Assembly (NCBI GenBank): GCA_022845955.1
Contig: AP025576.1
Span: 3,162,001 to 3,226,000 of the forward strand
Length of the DNA stretch: 64,000 nt
Reading direction: 5' to 3'
Source of the DNA: Lachnospiraceae bacterium
GTDB taxonomy: Bacteria; Bacillota; Clostridia; Lachnospirales; Lachnospiraceae
Shown here: piece after piece, positions 43,501 through 52,674 of the stretch
How positions within the stretch are numbered: the stretch's first letter is position 1
Layout of the letters: every line of letters begins with the position of its first letter
Notes under the pieces: generated by a model
The model's database searches: none
What the model was told of the DNA's origin: nothing
The model's input: the letters and a program-made list of their open reading frames with translations, nothing else
Program-made: the position numbers and the translations under genes

Positions 43501-44767
43501 GAAGATCCTGGATACCCTTACCGAAAAAGAAGAGGCTGTAGAAAAGGATGGTATCTATTATCACGGCAGACTGTACGACAGGGCCAGAAAAGAGACTATT
43601 AAGAAGCTGCGCAGCGAAATCGCAACAAGGCCTGCCTCTTCTTATGCGGCTCTTCTCACCGCGCGGATGACAGTCCATGCGCCGGCGGCGGAGCAGCTTT
43701 CCCGGGTGATAGGGATGTATGCGGGAAAGGCTGTGCCTGCCGCGAACTGGGAAAATGTCATTCTGCCCGCCCGGGTCAAAGGATACCGGGACGCCCTGCT
43801 GGACGCCCTGTTGGCGGAAGGAAAATATTTCTGGCATATGGAACCGCAGGGGATGATCCGTTTCGACGCGCCGGAGGACATTGACTGGGATTCCGGCCCC
43901 GAAAGCAGTCCGGAAGGACTAACGGAGAAAGAGCGGATTGTCTATGAAGCTCTTCTGAAACGGGGAGCCAGCTTCATGCAGGCTCTGCAGGGGCTGCTTC
44001 CGGGAGAATCCCCTCACGAGACCTTGCTTTCCCTTCTGGAAAAAGGGCTTGTATACGCAGACAGCTTCGTACCGGTGAGACAATGGCTGGATAAGGACAA
44101 AACCCGGAAGGCTACAGCCAGACAGAGGGTCAATACCCGGGTAATGGCCCTGCATGCCGGACGCTGGGATGTGGTGAGGCCGCTTCTGGAAAAACCGGAG
44201 CAGCAATGGGAACGTTTGTTTGACAGCAGCCTTATTCTGTGCCGGGAAACGGCAGCTGCAGGGAATGTTTCCTGGCAGGATGCCCTTCGTGTCCTGCGTA
44301 TACAGGAATATACCGGACAGGTACGCAGGGGCTATTTCGTGGAAGGGCTTTCCGGCGCACAATTTATACGGGATAAGGATTTTCACAGCGTCCGTCTTGC
44401 CCTGGAGCAGCCGCAGGAGGAGATAATCTGGCTGAGCGCCGTGGATCCTGTCCAGATATGGGGGAAGGTCATACCTCATCTGGATGGCAGGAGCTTCACC
44501 AATGTACCGGGCACTGCAGTGGCTGTGAAAGCCGGGGTGCCGGAAGCCGTGTTTGAAAGGCAGGGGAAAACACTGCGCATCTTCGGAAAGTGGGAAGAAA
44601 TGACGGGGAAACAAATGCTGGAACGCTTTGCAGAGGCTTTTCGCGGAAAACGTCTGTTTGCGGGGATAAAGAGAGTGGTGGTTAAGGAGTATCCTGCAGA
44701 AGCGGCAGCAGCGCTTGCGGCAGCAGGTTTTATCAGGGAAATGCAGGATTATGTCCTGTATCGGTAG
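40589..44767 (+). CDS. Lhr-like superfamily 2 helicase
   Basis: A 1392-residue helicase. Motif I APTGTGKTLSAF near residue 45, LDELHALIDTKRG near 165 (DELH instead of DEAH), GLSATIEP near 200, ATSSMELGIDVG near 320 and QRLGRAGHNPG near 350 make up the two RecA folds. A winged helix and Lhr beta-barrel region follow (to about 860), then a long C-terminal region with further winged-helix character. Lhr enzymes unwind DNA:RNA hybrids and are tied to DNA repair. ATG 40589 is set by GAGGA 6 nt upstream; an ATG at 40577 overlaps the previous stop and is an alternative. It shares a transcript with DUF389 and NERD genes. Confidence 0.92.
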   Translation: MTDLTSIFDENTADWFASTLGEPTPVQKEAWPAIAGGKHTLVSAPTGTGKTLSAFLVFIDRLTRQARAGGLPRQLQLIYISPLKSLAADIRENLRRPLDGLAGKGGEEIEIAIRTGDTPQRDRQRMIKYPPHILITTPESLYLMLTSKNGQGILATAKAIILDELHALIDTKRGAHLMLSVARLDKLCSRPLQRIGLSATIEPLSVAAAYLSPEPAVIIAPAMKKEVQLVVTSPFADTTAGKRKDPVWEELAELVYRRCQGSRSVIAFVEGRRYAEKLAYYVNLLGGEGYARVHHGSLSREQRFEVEHALRDGSLRLLCATSSMELGIDVGEIDQVLQVGCPRTISGTMQRLGRAGHNPGRVSVMYLFPRTAAESVSCGMTAELARRGGVEYAKPPAGCLDVLAQHLVSMAAFHGYQVEEVMEILPRAYCFRNISREEVDGVLGMLAGDFEHDKDIPARPRILYDRIHGYVEGDGYSRMLAVSAGGTIPDRGLYTVRTEEGVKVGEVDEEFVYESQKGDRFLLGAFAWRVLDISRDSVIVTQSPIDGARIPFWKGELKGRDLRTSKAFGQILHGLQMAQEDGNLLQALYQLGLDEPAARLAEGYLKRQIAATDGLPDDKTILVEHFRDQSGNAQIMIHSLFGGKVNAPLSLLLQEAAREQTGQNVGCVDDEDGILLYSYGRESLPDGLLYQLSPETSDAVLEALLPATPLFHVAFRHNSGRALMMGVRKNGRLPLWMQRLRSAEMLDTIVREKKHPLILETKRECLTQMWDPEGVKEVLHGIRSGAICVREFHSEIPSPMSLPLQWQQEAAVMYDYYPTPRGVHAAVEEELKQIQMIAAGKEELQRVQERSRLPEDEKQLHALLMAEGDLAAGELDIPIDWLESLARQGRAGYLEPGLWIAMEQRTEYLTALPDADADSSASGKGLPGTNAPEEEIRESRLHIVRRLLRYRGAHTAGQVAERYFWSEEEAKKILDTLTEKEEAVEKDGIYYHGRLYDRARKETIKKLRSEIATRPASSYAALLTARMTVHAPAAEQLSRVIGMYAGKAVPAANWENVILPARVKGYRDALLDALLAEGKYFWHMEPQGMIRFDAPEDIDWDSGPESSPEGLTEKERIVYEALLKRGASFMQALQGLLPGESPHETLLSLLEKGLVYADSFVPVRQWLDKDKTRKATARQRVNTRVMALHAGRWDVVRPLLEKPEQQWERLFDSSLILCRETAAAGNVSWQDALRVLRIQEYTGQVRRGYFVEGLSGAQFIRDKDFHSVRLALEQPQEEIIWLSAVDPVQIWGKVIPHLDGRSFTNVPGTAVAVKAGVPEAVFERQGKTLRIFGKWEEMTGKQMLERFAEAFRGKRLFAGIKRVVVKEYPAEAAAALAAAGFIREMQDYVLYR

Positions 44768-44791
44768 TTCGGGAGGAACGCGGCGGTTACT

Positions 44792-45454
44792 ATGATATCC
44801 ATACTTTTACTGATTCTGCTATCTATATGGTTTTATAAAAAGAGGACGTCTTATAACCCTTATGACAGCACCCTGAGCCACAGCTCCTATTATGAATGCG
44901 CATACTGCCGGGAAGAAAAATGTACGGAGGAGGTTCTGCGTATTCTGGAGCCGGTGGCAGGCCATAAAAGGATCCTGAAAAACGTGTTCCTTTCCGCAGA
45001 AAAAGGGGGGCAGGCCGGGGCAGAGGTGGTTATGATTCACGAATCCGGTATATATGTGGTGCGTTCCGGCAATCTTGAGGGAGTAATATCCGGGAATCCC
45101 CAGGGGAGGTATTGGAAGCAGACCTTTCGGGACGGCTGGCTTCTTGCCTGCAGGAATTACCTGTACAACCCTTTCCTGGAAAATAAAAAAATACTGGATG
45201 TCATGCAGTGGGAATTGAGGGATATGCCCTGGCTTCCCTATTATTCTTTTGCCGTTTTCGGAAGCCGGGGAACGCTTCTTACCACGGGGTGGATGGGGGA
45301 AAATTGTTTTGCCCTGCCTCTTCATGCCCTGTCTTCTGCGGTGGCGGATATTTTCCGGCATAACAGAAGATTTCTTAAGGAGCGGGATATAGAAATGATA
45401 TATGACAGGATGAAGAAGCTGTATGAAGGGCAGGAACGGGGGAAGATACAATAA
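44792..45454 (+). CDS. NERD-domain membrane-anchored protein
   Basis: A 220-residue protein with one N-terminal membrane segment (residues 2-15, ISILLLILLSIWFY) followed by a positively charged stop. From about residue 35 the nuclease-related NERD pattern appears: AGAEVVMIHESGIYVVRSGNLEGVISG (in parts) then KQTFRDGWL and NPFLENKKILDVMQ. The aspartate of the usual Dxx motif reads E here (EVVM), so nuclease activity is uncertain. It lies 24 nt after the helicase gene. GGAGG lies 15 nt before the ATG, a rather long gap. Confidence 0.7.
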   Translation: MISILLLILLSIWFYKKRTSYNPYDSTLSHSSYYECAYCREEKCTEEVLRILEPVAGHKRILKNVFLSAEKGGQAGAEVVMIHESGIYVVRSGNLEGVISGNPQGRYWKQTFRDGWLLACRNYLYNPFLENKKILDVMQWELRDMPWLPYYSFAVFGSRGTLLTTGWMGENCFALPLHALSSAVADIFRHNRRFLKERDIEMIYDRMKKLYEGQERGKIQ

Positions 45455-45461
45455 GAAATAA

Positions 45462-47066
45462 TCAGACAGAGCGTTTGGTGAAATCCTGCGACGGAGAATG
45501 TCCGGTTTTTTCTTTATATGCCCGTAAAAAATAGTTATAACTATGAAAACCGGCCTGTTCGCCGATACTTTTCAAGTCCAGATTTGAGTGTAAAATCATT
45601 TGCTGTGCGCGCTGTACGCGGTAGGAAACCAGGTAATCAATAAATGAGGTACCAACTTCTTTGCTGAAAAGACGGGATAGGTGGGTGGGGGAGACATGCA
45701 GGGCCTCCGCCAGAGTGGACAGGGAAATATCTCCGGCATAGTTTTGATGGATAAAGTGGAGTGCATTCTGGATATGGACAGAGTATTTCCTGCTGCCGCA
45801 GCCAGGCGCCTGCTGCATGAGCTCACGAAAATAATCCAGAAGGAAATGGAGGACTTCCCGGGGGCTCATCTGTGAAAGGACCGTGGTTTTCAAAGAAGCA
45901 TCCTGCTTCTTCAGAAGGACAATTCCCTGATTTTCCTGAAATTTCACACCAATCTGCAGAAGACGGGAAATAAGGGGCTGGGGCAGTCTTCCGGTTTCCT
46001 GCTGGCAGCGGTTGAAAAGGGCTTTCAGCAGAGCTTCTGTCATGTGCATATCCAGTGATGTCAGTGCGTCCATCAATTCTTTTTCTTCCTGCAGTGTCAG
46101 CGCCGCCGGTGCGGAAAGAGAACTCCCGGGAATATAAGCACTTTCTTTCGGTACGGTATCTTTGGTTTCCTGCACTATGGGAAATGCCTGTTTTTCCAGA
46201 ATGGACATGGTTTGCCGATAACAGGACGGAAGGCTGTCGATCCGGGAAAAACTGCTGCTTACCTGATAGATGGATGTCAGTCCGAACACTTTTTGGATAT
46301 TGGAGGATAGAAGCCGCATAGCTGCCGCTGCCTGCCCTGTGATTTCCTGTGCCCCGGTCTGTGCGGGAAAATGGAACAACACTGCGAACTGTCCGTATTC
46401 CATATGCGTGATCAGGCCGTTCCCAAGGGAAGAAAAGATATTGGATCCAAGCGCTGTGATAGAATCAATCAGTTTTTCCCGCTCCATATCCGGTGAAAAG
46501 TGAGTGATTAATATGAAATTTGTGATCTGCAAGGCGGCAAGGCAGAAACAGCCCGGAGAGAAATCACGCTGGGCGGACATATGGGCGTATTCCTCCGGAT
46601 TGGCCACCCCGTTTTCCAGGAGGCTGTGCAGATATTTCTGTTTGGCCACGGTGGTAAAAAAAGTCACATGAGAAAGTGCGGCGCCTTCTTTTTTGAGAAG
46701 CTCCTCGGTCTCTTTGAGCTTTTCCAGCAGAACCGGAGCAGTCAGCTGGTGTTTAAGCAGATAATCGCAGGCGCCGTAGCGCATCGCATCGCGGACAAAA
46801 CCGAAAGTATCGTAGTTGCTCAAAATAAGTATTTTCACACGGGATTGCTGTCGGTGCAGTTCCTTTGTTACCTCCACCCCATTTCTATCCGGCATGTCAA
46901 TATCCAGTATCAGTACGTCGGGAGAGAGCTCTTTTACCAGCTTCAGACAGTCATTGCCTCCCAGAGCCTGCCCCACGATTTCATATCCGTATTCATTCCA
47001 GCCAAGCAGGCCGGACAGACGGTTTAAAGCCAGAATATCATCATCGGCCAACAGAATTCGTATCAT
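45462..47066 (-). CDS. YesN-type response regulator (receiver plus AraC HTH)
   Basis: A 534-residue regulator: receiver domain (about 1-120) with Asp55 in LILDIDMPDRNGVE as phospho-acceptor, DDD at 8-10 and K104 expected in LLKHQL, then a linker domain, and an AraC-type double helix-turn-helix at the C-terminus (ISLSTLAEALHVSPTHLSRLF, in parts, and IGEQAGFHSYNYFLRAYKEKTGHSP). Together with the sensor kinase gene (4-nt overlap) it should control a sugar uptake operon; the divergent LplABC-sulfatase genes are the likely target. Confidence 0.92.
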   Translation of the reverse strand: MIRILLADDDILALNRLSGLLGWNEYGYEIVGQALGGNDCLKLVKELSPDVLILDIDMPDRNGVEVTKELHRQQSRVKILILSNYDTFGFVRDAMRYGACDYLLKHQLTAPVLLEKLKETEELLKKEGAALSHVTFFTTVAKQKYLHSLLENGVANPEEYAHMSAQRDFSPGCFCLAALQITNFILITHFSPDMEREKLIDSITALGSNIFSSLGNGLITHMEYGQFAVLFHFPAQTGAQEITGQAAAAMRLLSSNIQKVFGLTSIYQVSSSFSRIDSLPSCYRQTMSILEKQAFPIVQETKDTVPKESAYIPGSSLSAPAALTLQEEKELMDALTSLDMHMTEALLKALFNRCQQETGRLPQPLISRLLQIGVKFQENQGIVLLKKQDASLKTTVLSQMSPREVLHFLLDYFRELMQQAPGCGSRKYSVHIQNALHFIHQNYAGDISLSTLAEALHVSPTHLSRLFSKEVGTSFIDYLVSYRVQRAQQMILHSNLDLKSIGEQAGFHSYNYFLRAYKEKTGHSPSQDFTKRSV

Positions 47067-48835
47067 TTTACAGTTTCCTCCGTTTCCTCCATTTCTTCAG
47101 CCGGGAAGGAGATGTGCACCGTAGTGCCGCAGCCGGGGGCGCTCATAATGGTAAACGTGCACCGGCCGGCATATTGGAGCTTCAGACGGTCAATGATGTT
47201 TTTGATCCCGACCCGCAGAAAAGTACTGCTGCTTTTTTCCTCTCCGTTTAAAATCCTCTGGATCCGGTATTCATCCATACCATTGCCGTTATCCGACATA
47301 TCGATCCGAATCATTTCCTCTTTTCTGTGGACGGAAAGAAAAAGGAGACCGTCCTCAAGTCTGTTGGAAAAGCCATGTATGATGGCATTCTCTACAATAG
47401 GCTGCAGAAGCAGCTTCAGAATCCTGCAGTTTTTTGCCGCTTCCTCCACTTCAAATTCCGTTTCCACATTACATAACAGATTATATTTTTTAATAGCGAT
47501 AAAGGATTCCAGATAGGCGGTTTCCTGTGCGATTGTAATAAATTCGCCCTGATTGGACAGGGAGCGCAGCAGATAAGCAAAGGATGAGGATATTTCCCGT
47601 ATATTGGAGATGTTCTGCATTTCGGCCAGGTAAGTGATAGTATTCAGCGTATTGTAAATCATATGCGGATTGATCTGTGCCTGAAGGGAATTGAACTCCA
47701 GAATCCGTTTGTTGCGCTCATTTTCCCGGATCTGGGAAACCAGACGATTGATACGGTGGGACATGGAAATAACACCCTGCGTCAGCTGGCCGACTTCATC
47801 ATGGGAACGGACCGGCAGATCGATCTGTATGACAGTCTGGGCGCCGAAACCGGATACGGCAGTATTGAGCGCCCGGATATTTCTGGTGAAAAAGAAGGTC
47901 AGGCCCAGGATGCCGCATATGGTTGCGGCGGTGAGCAGACAGAAGCCCAGGACGTAGGCGGTTATGACCTGTGTGGATTCCTGGAAAACGGAATGCACCG
48001 TTACCATGGCGACGATAGACAGGGGCTGCTGCCGCATATACATCTGCCGGAACAGATAGGTAGTATTGTCCAGGGATACGGTGGATTTCCCGCTGTTCAG
48101 CGCAGTTTTCAATTCGTCGGGAATGACGGAAGAATCAACAGGGACCGAAGAATAAATGATCTTGTCGTTTTCACCCAGCACATAAACCTGTGTGGAGTCA
48201 CTGTCGAACGGTTTGAGCAGTCCGTTCAGATAATCGACAGGCAGCTCTACCAGAATTGTGCCGAGGAAATCCCCTTTCTGAAAGACGGAGCGCCCCAGTG
48301 TGATGACTGTATTTTCGTCAAACTGCTCAAGAGCTCTGTTGAAAATAACCGGCTGACCGTTTCCGCCGCGGACAAAAGAAAAAATGGGTGCATCGGTGGT
48401 CAGCATTGCGTTATAGAGCGCGCCGGAGCGATAGAGCCTGTTGTCGGTGCTGATAACAGTGATGTTATAAATATGGTCGGCATTGGTGGTCAGAAGGGAG
48501 AGGAGGCTGTTCATGGATTTGTAACCAGTGAACCATTCATAGCTGGGAACTTGTGCGGCGTCATTTAAGATATCTGTCACATGATAGTCCAGGATAAGGG
48601 AGGTGGTGATACGATCCATGTCGGAGAAAATACGGTCGAATTCAGAGCCTGCAAACTGTATCTTTTCATCGATGGAAGCCTGCTCCTTTGCTTTCAGAAC
48701 GCTTTGGAGACGGACGACGAAAAGCTGTGTCAGAATAGTGAGAGGAATGATCAGAAGGAAAAGGAAGGTAACCAGGAATTTCGCGTTGATGGATCCGGTT
48801 ATCCGCTGTCTGCACCGGTAAAAAAAGCGTTTCAT
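47063..48835 (-). CDS. YesM-type sensor histidine kinase
   Basis: A 590-residue kinase: first membrane segment near residue 20 (FLVTFLFLLIIPLTILTQLF), an extracellular sensing domain of about 240 residues, a second membrane segment near 295, a HAMP linker, the phospho-histidine block LQAQINPHMIYNTLNTITY (normally NPHFLYN) near 385, and an ATP-binding domain with NGNGMDE and GVGIKNI-like RVGIKNIIDRL. Start at 48835, set by GAGGAGGG upstream. It overlaps the response-regulator gene by 4 nt. Confidence 0.9.
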   Translation of the reverse strand: MKRFFYRCRQRITGSINAKFLVTFLFLLIIPLTILTQLFVVRLQSVLKAKEQASIDEKIQFAGSEFDRIFSDMDRITTSLILDYHVTDILNDAAQVPSYEWFTGYKSMNSLLSLLTTNADHIYNITVISTDNRLYRSGALYNAMLTTDAPIFSFVRGGNGQPVIFNRALEQFDENTVITLGRSVFQKGDFLGTILVELPVDYLNGLLKPFDSDSTQVYVLGENDKIIYSSVPVDSSVIPDELKTALNSGKSTVSLDNTTYLFRQMYMRQQPLSIVAMVTVHSVFQESTQVITAYVLGFCLLTAATICGILGLTFFFTRNIRALNTAVSGFGAQTVIQIDLPVRSHDEVGQLTQGVISMSHRINRLVSQIRENERNKRILEFNSLQAQINPHMIYNTLNTITYLAEMQNISNIREISSSFAYLLRSLSNQGEFITIAQETAYLESFIAIKKYNLLCNVETEFEVEEAAKNCRILKLLLQPIVENAIIHGFSNRLEDGLLFLSVHRKEEMIRIDMSDNGNGMDEYRIQRILNGEEKSSSTFLRVGIKNIIDRLKLQYAGRCTFTIMSAPGCGTTVHISFPAEEMEETEETVK

Positions 48836-49120
48836 TGTCTCTTCCCTCCTCCTGGGACAGGCGCCGTCAAGAACCTGCCTGTGTATGCTGAGACAAAAAT
48901 AGCATAGATACGGCAAAATGGCAAGAGGGTATTTCTTGTGCAATTTGCATATAAACAGTTGGCGGAGACAGAAAAGGGAAGCAGAATGCTAAAAAATTGA
49001 ACTAAAAAAGCAAATTTGTGTAGTTCCTATATGTTTATACTTTGCTATACTCATAAATGGTCAGAACAGGGATGGGATTCCCTGATAAGGCGCAGGAGAA
49101 GATAGCAAAAGGAGGTTACC
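48836..49120. other. Divergent region between yesM and lplA genes
   Basis: 285 bp with the promoters of both operons. Two TATACT hexamers (49036-49041 and 49046-49051) are candidate -10 boxes for the rightward genes; neither has a good -35, consistent with activation by the regulator encoded next door. Binding sites for YesN are not recognisable by eye. Confidence 0.4.
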
Positions 49121-50734
49121 ATGAAGAAGGAAAAAGTACTGACAGTTGTTTTGGCTGTTTGCATGACAGCCGGTCTGTTGACAGGCTGCGGCGCAAAAGA
49201 AAAAACAGCGGCGGAGAACAAACAGGAGCCGGCCGCACAGGAGGCGGAAGGAGGGACCCGGCAACAGGCAAATCTCAATGAGGAAGGATTTCCGATTGTA
49301 AATGAAGAAATTACGCTGAAAGTATTCGGGCAGCAGGGGCCTGTCCAGGGCAAATGGGATGAAATGTCGATGTGGCAGAAATACCAGGAGATGACAAACA
49401 TAAAGCTGGATTTTACGGATGTACTGCCCGCGGAAGGGTATGATGAGAAAAAGAGTCTGATGTGGGCCAGTAATGAATATCCGGACATATTTGTAAGAGC
49501 GTTCATCAATAACGCTGAAATCGTAAAATATGGGAATATGGGAATCCTGGCGCCTCTGGAGGAACTGATACCCCAATATGCGCCGAACCTGCAGAAGCTG
49601 ATCGATGAAGATCCGGCGATCCTGTCCAGAATCACGGCTCCGGACGGTCATATTTATGCCCTTCCGGCAATCTTCACACTGACTGCCGCGAGGGATGATA
49701 AATTCTGGATGAATACATCATGGCTGGAACAGGTGGGAAAAGAAATCCCCGTAACGGTGGATGAACTGGAGGAAGTTCTGCGCGCATTTAAAGGCGTTGA
49801 TTTCAACGGCAACGGGGAGGCCGATGAATTTCCGATGGGTGTTTCCGATGCGCAGGCACTCGTACGTCGTTTTGCCGGCGTATGGGGATATCAATACCAG
49901 TTCGGACGTTTCCTGGAGGTCAGGGACGGCAGGGTTACAACGTACCTGACGGAGGATAATTTCAGAGACATGCTGATGTGGCTGAATAAAATATATGAAG
50001 AAGGGCTGATTGATCCTGAAATATTTACACAGGAGTATGCCAAGTATGCAGCGAAAATGGCGGGGCAGCAGATGGGCCTTTTCTTCAATCAGGCGGATGA
50101 TACCTTTGACTCCGCTAACTTTGCCGGGGTGGCACCCTTTCGGGGAAAAGCGGAAAAGCAGTATGTGGAATCAGCGCCTGCCGCACGTGATAACGGTGTT
50201 TTTGCCATCTGTGCAGACTGCGAAAACAAAGAAGCGGCTATGAGATGGATTGATTATTTTTACGGCTGGGAAGGTTCCTGTCTGATGCGCTATGGGGTAG
50301 AAGGCGAGAACATGTATTTTGATGAGGACGGTATGCCGCATTACAATGATGGTATTCTGGACAGCCCCGAAGGCAGCGGTACGGAAATCGGCAAATTTAC
50401 GATTTGGCCCGGAGGCGGTGCGCCGCAGATGGTGAATGATAATAATTGTGAAGCCATCGCTTCGGAAGCGACGCTGGCGGCGCAAAAAGCGCTGGATCCC
50501 TGTGTGCCGGAAAAGATTTATGCGGAACCTCTTCTGGAACAGGAAGTTTCCGACAGGCTTTCCGTTCTCTGGACAGATCTGGAGAACTATGAAAAAGAGG
50601 CCACGGCGAAGTTTATACGCGGGGAACTCAACTTTGACAGCGACTGGAATACTTATGTTGACACAATGAACAAAATCGGGCTGGAGGAATGGGTATCCAT
50701 TTATCAGACAGCTATCGATACTCTGAACAAATAA
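49121..50734 (+). CDS. Extracellular solute-binding lipoprotein, LplA-like
   Basis: A 537-residue lipoprotein: lipobox LLTGC (cysteine near 23), a short charged linker, then the binding fold (EITLKVFGQQGPV, KYQEMTNIKLDFTDV, YPDIFVRAFINN). LplA-type proteins bind oligosaccharides, with YesMN control common. AAAGGAGG precedes the ATG. The importer has no ATPase gene here, as usual for this class, which borrows MsmX-type ATPases; one is encoded at 28709-29815. Confidence 0.9.
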   Translation: MKKEKVLTVVLAVCMTAGLLTGCGAKEKTAAENKQEPAAQEAEGGTRQQANLNEEGFPIVNEEITLKVFGQQGPVQGKWDEMSMWQKYQEMTNIKLDFTDVLPAEGYDEKKSLMWASNEYPDIFVRAFINNAEIVKYGNMGILAPLEELIPQYAPNLQKLIDEDPAILSRITAPDGHIYALPAIFTLTAARDDKFWMNTSWLEQVGKEIPVTVDELEEVLRAFKGVDFNGNGEADEFPMGVSDAQALVRRFAGVWGYQYQFGRFLEVRDGRVTTYLTEDNFRDMLMWLNKIYEEGLIDPEIFTQEYAKYAAKMAGQQMGLFFNQADDTFDSANFAGVAPFRGKAEKQYVESAPAARDNGVFAICADCENKEAAMRWIDYFYGWEGSCLMRYGVEGENMYFDEDGMPHYNDGILDSPEGSGTEIGKFTIWPGGGAPQMVNDNNCEAIASEATLAAQKALDPCVPEKIYAEPLLEQEVSDRLSVLWTDLENYEKEATAKFIRGELNFDSDWNTYVDTMNKIGLEEWVSIYQTAIDTLNK

Positions 50735-50819
50735 AAAATAGCGGGCTGGTATTGCCGGATACGGCACTTTTGTCAGGCAATACCAGACGGTACCTGTTTT
50801 TGGGAAAGGCGGCTCAGAT

Positions 50820-51755
50820 ATGGCAAAAGCAAAAACGGCTGTTGTACCGAAAAAGAAAATAGGAAAAATGTTCCGAAGCAAATGGCAGCTTCTTGCCATG
50901 TTTGTTATTCCTTTTTTTTGGTATCTCATCTTTTGTTATGTCCCTATGTACGGCATTCAGCTGGCTTTTAAAGACTATAACCCGAGGCTTGGTTATCTGG
51001 AAAGCCCTTTTGTGGGAATGCGCTGGTTTAAACAGTTCTTCTCCTCCTATTACTGGAAAGATATTATTTGGAATACCTTTTCTATCAGCCTGTATTCCAT
51101 AGTACTGGGTTTCCCTATTCCGATCATCCTGGCTGTTATCATAAACGAACTGCCGGGACAGAGATTTAAGAAAATACTGCAGAATATAACTTATATTCCT
51201 CATTTTATTTCTATCGTAGTACTGTGCGGGATGCTGTATCTGTTCCTGTCGCCTCAATATGGCATTCTGAATACAATTCTGGGTGTATTCGGTATCGGGC
51301 CGATAGGATTTCTGGAATCCTCCGGATACTTCAAAGGCGTATATGTACTTTCGGAAGTGTGGCAGGAGAGCGGCTGGAGTTCTATCATTTACATAGCGGC
51401 GCTGGCCGGCATCGATCCATCCCTGTATGAGGCGGCCAAAATCGATGGGGCGGGAAGGTTCAAACGGATTATCCATGTATCACTGCCGGGCATCACGCCG
51501 ACGATCGTGACGCTGCTTATACTAAAAATCGGCCAGATTATGAGTATCGGCTTTGAAAAGGCCTACCTGCTGCAGAATGATCTGAATTTAAAATCCAGTG
51601 AAATTATTTCCACCCTGGTTTATAAGCAGGGGATCCTGCAGGGAAACATCGGTTATGCAACGGCAGTGGGCTTGATGAATTCCGTAATCAATCTGCTCTT
51701 GATCATTGCAGCGAACCAATTCTGCAAAAAGGTTTTTGATACCAGTCTGTGGTAG
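50820..51755 (+). CDS. ABC permease, LplB-like
   Basis: A 311-residue permease with six membrane segments. FWYLIFCYVPMYGIQLAFKDY near residue 37 and the EAA loop SLYEAAKIDGAGRFKRIIHVSLPG near 200 (quoted in parts: SLYEAAKIDGAG, RIIHVSLPGI) match LplB. It follows lplA by 85 nt. Confidence 0.9.
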   Translation: MAKAKTAVVPKKKIGKMFRSKWQLLAMFVIPFFWYLIFCYVPMYGIQLAFKDYNPRLGYLESPFVGMRWFKQFFSSYYWKDIIWNTFSISLYSIVLGFPIPIILAVIINELPGQRFKKILQNITYIPHFISIVVLCGMLYLFLSPQYGILNTILGVFGIGPIGFLESSGYFKGVYVLSEVWQESGWSSIIYIAALAGIDPSLYEAAKIDGAGRFKRIIHVSLPGITPTIVTLLILKIGQIMSIGFEKAYLLQNDLNLKSSEIISTLVYKQGILQGNIGYATAVGLMNSVINLLLIIAANQFCKKVFDTSLW

Positions 51756-51768
51756 GGAGGGGAATGCT

Positions 51769-52653
51769 ATGTGGAGTAAAAAGAGCAGAGGGGATAAAGT
51801 ATTTGATATCGTATTAATCAGCATAAGCCTTTTGATTATCCTTGTTATCGCTTACCCGCTGTATTTCGTAATCATTGCCTCCTTCAGCCAGCCGGAGGCT
51901 GTGTTAGGCGGAAAGCTGCGTTTGCTGCCGGTAGGTTTTAATCTTGAGTCTTACAAAATGGTACTGACTGAAAGAAAAGTATGGGTGGGATACCGCAACA
52001 CGCTGCTGTATACCGTGTTTGGGACGTTTATTAATCTGGTGCTGACAACGCTGGCGGCATATGCGCTGTCCAGAAAGGATATGCCCTGGCGCACGCCGCT
52101 CACCTTCATTATTTCCTTTACAATGCTGTTTGGAGGCGGTATGATTCCTGTATATATGGTGGTACGCAATCTCCATCTGACGGATACGCCCTGGGCAATG
52201 GTCATTCCCAACGCCATCGCTACCTATAATCTTCTTGTTATGAAAAATTACTTTCAGAGCAGTATCCCGGAGGAACTGCAGGAGGCGGCCGCTATAGATG
52301 GCTGCAGCCATTTCAAAACGCTGATGAAGGTGGTGCTGCCCCTGTCAACGCCTATTCTGGCAGTCATTGTTCTTTTTTATGCGGTAGGGCACTGGAATGC
52401 ATTTTTCAATGCCGTTATCTATCTGCGTAATCAGGAACTGTTTCCGCTGCAGATTGTACTGCGTGACATCCTGCTGCAAAACAGCCTGGAGGCGGTGGGC
52501 GGTGACCTGACCGGTATGTACGAAAAGGTCATGCGGGGGGAAACTATGAAGTATGCACTGATAATCGTAGCCAGCGCGCCTGTTATTATCATGTATCCCT
52601 TTGTACAGAAATATTTTGTCAAAGGTATCATGGTAGGCGCAATTAAAGGATAG
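51769..52653 (+). CDS. ABC permease, LplC-like
   Basis: A 294-residue permease with six membrane segments and the EAA loop ELQEAAAIDGCSHFKTLMKV near residue 185. YPLYFVIIASFSQPEAVLGG near 38 is typical of LplC. GGGAGGGG precedes ATG 51769. It completes the transporter with LplA and LplB. Confidence 0.9.
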   Translation: MWSKKSRGDKVFDIVLISISLLIILVIAYPLYFVIIASFSQPEAVLGGKLRLLPVGFNLESYKMVLTERKVWVGYRNTLLYTVFGTFINLVLTTLAAYALSRKDMPWRTPLTFIISFTMLFGGGMIPVYMVVRNLHLTDTPWAMVIPNAIATYNLLVMKNYFQSSIPEELQEAAAIDGCSHFKTLMKVVLPLSTPILAVIVLFYAVGHWNAFFNAVIYLRNQELFPLQIVLRDILLQNSLEAVGGDLTGMYEKVMRGETMKYALIIVASAPVIIMYPFVQKYFVKGIMVGAIKG

Positions 52654-52674
52654 GAAGGACAGGAGGCCATAACC

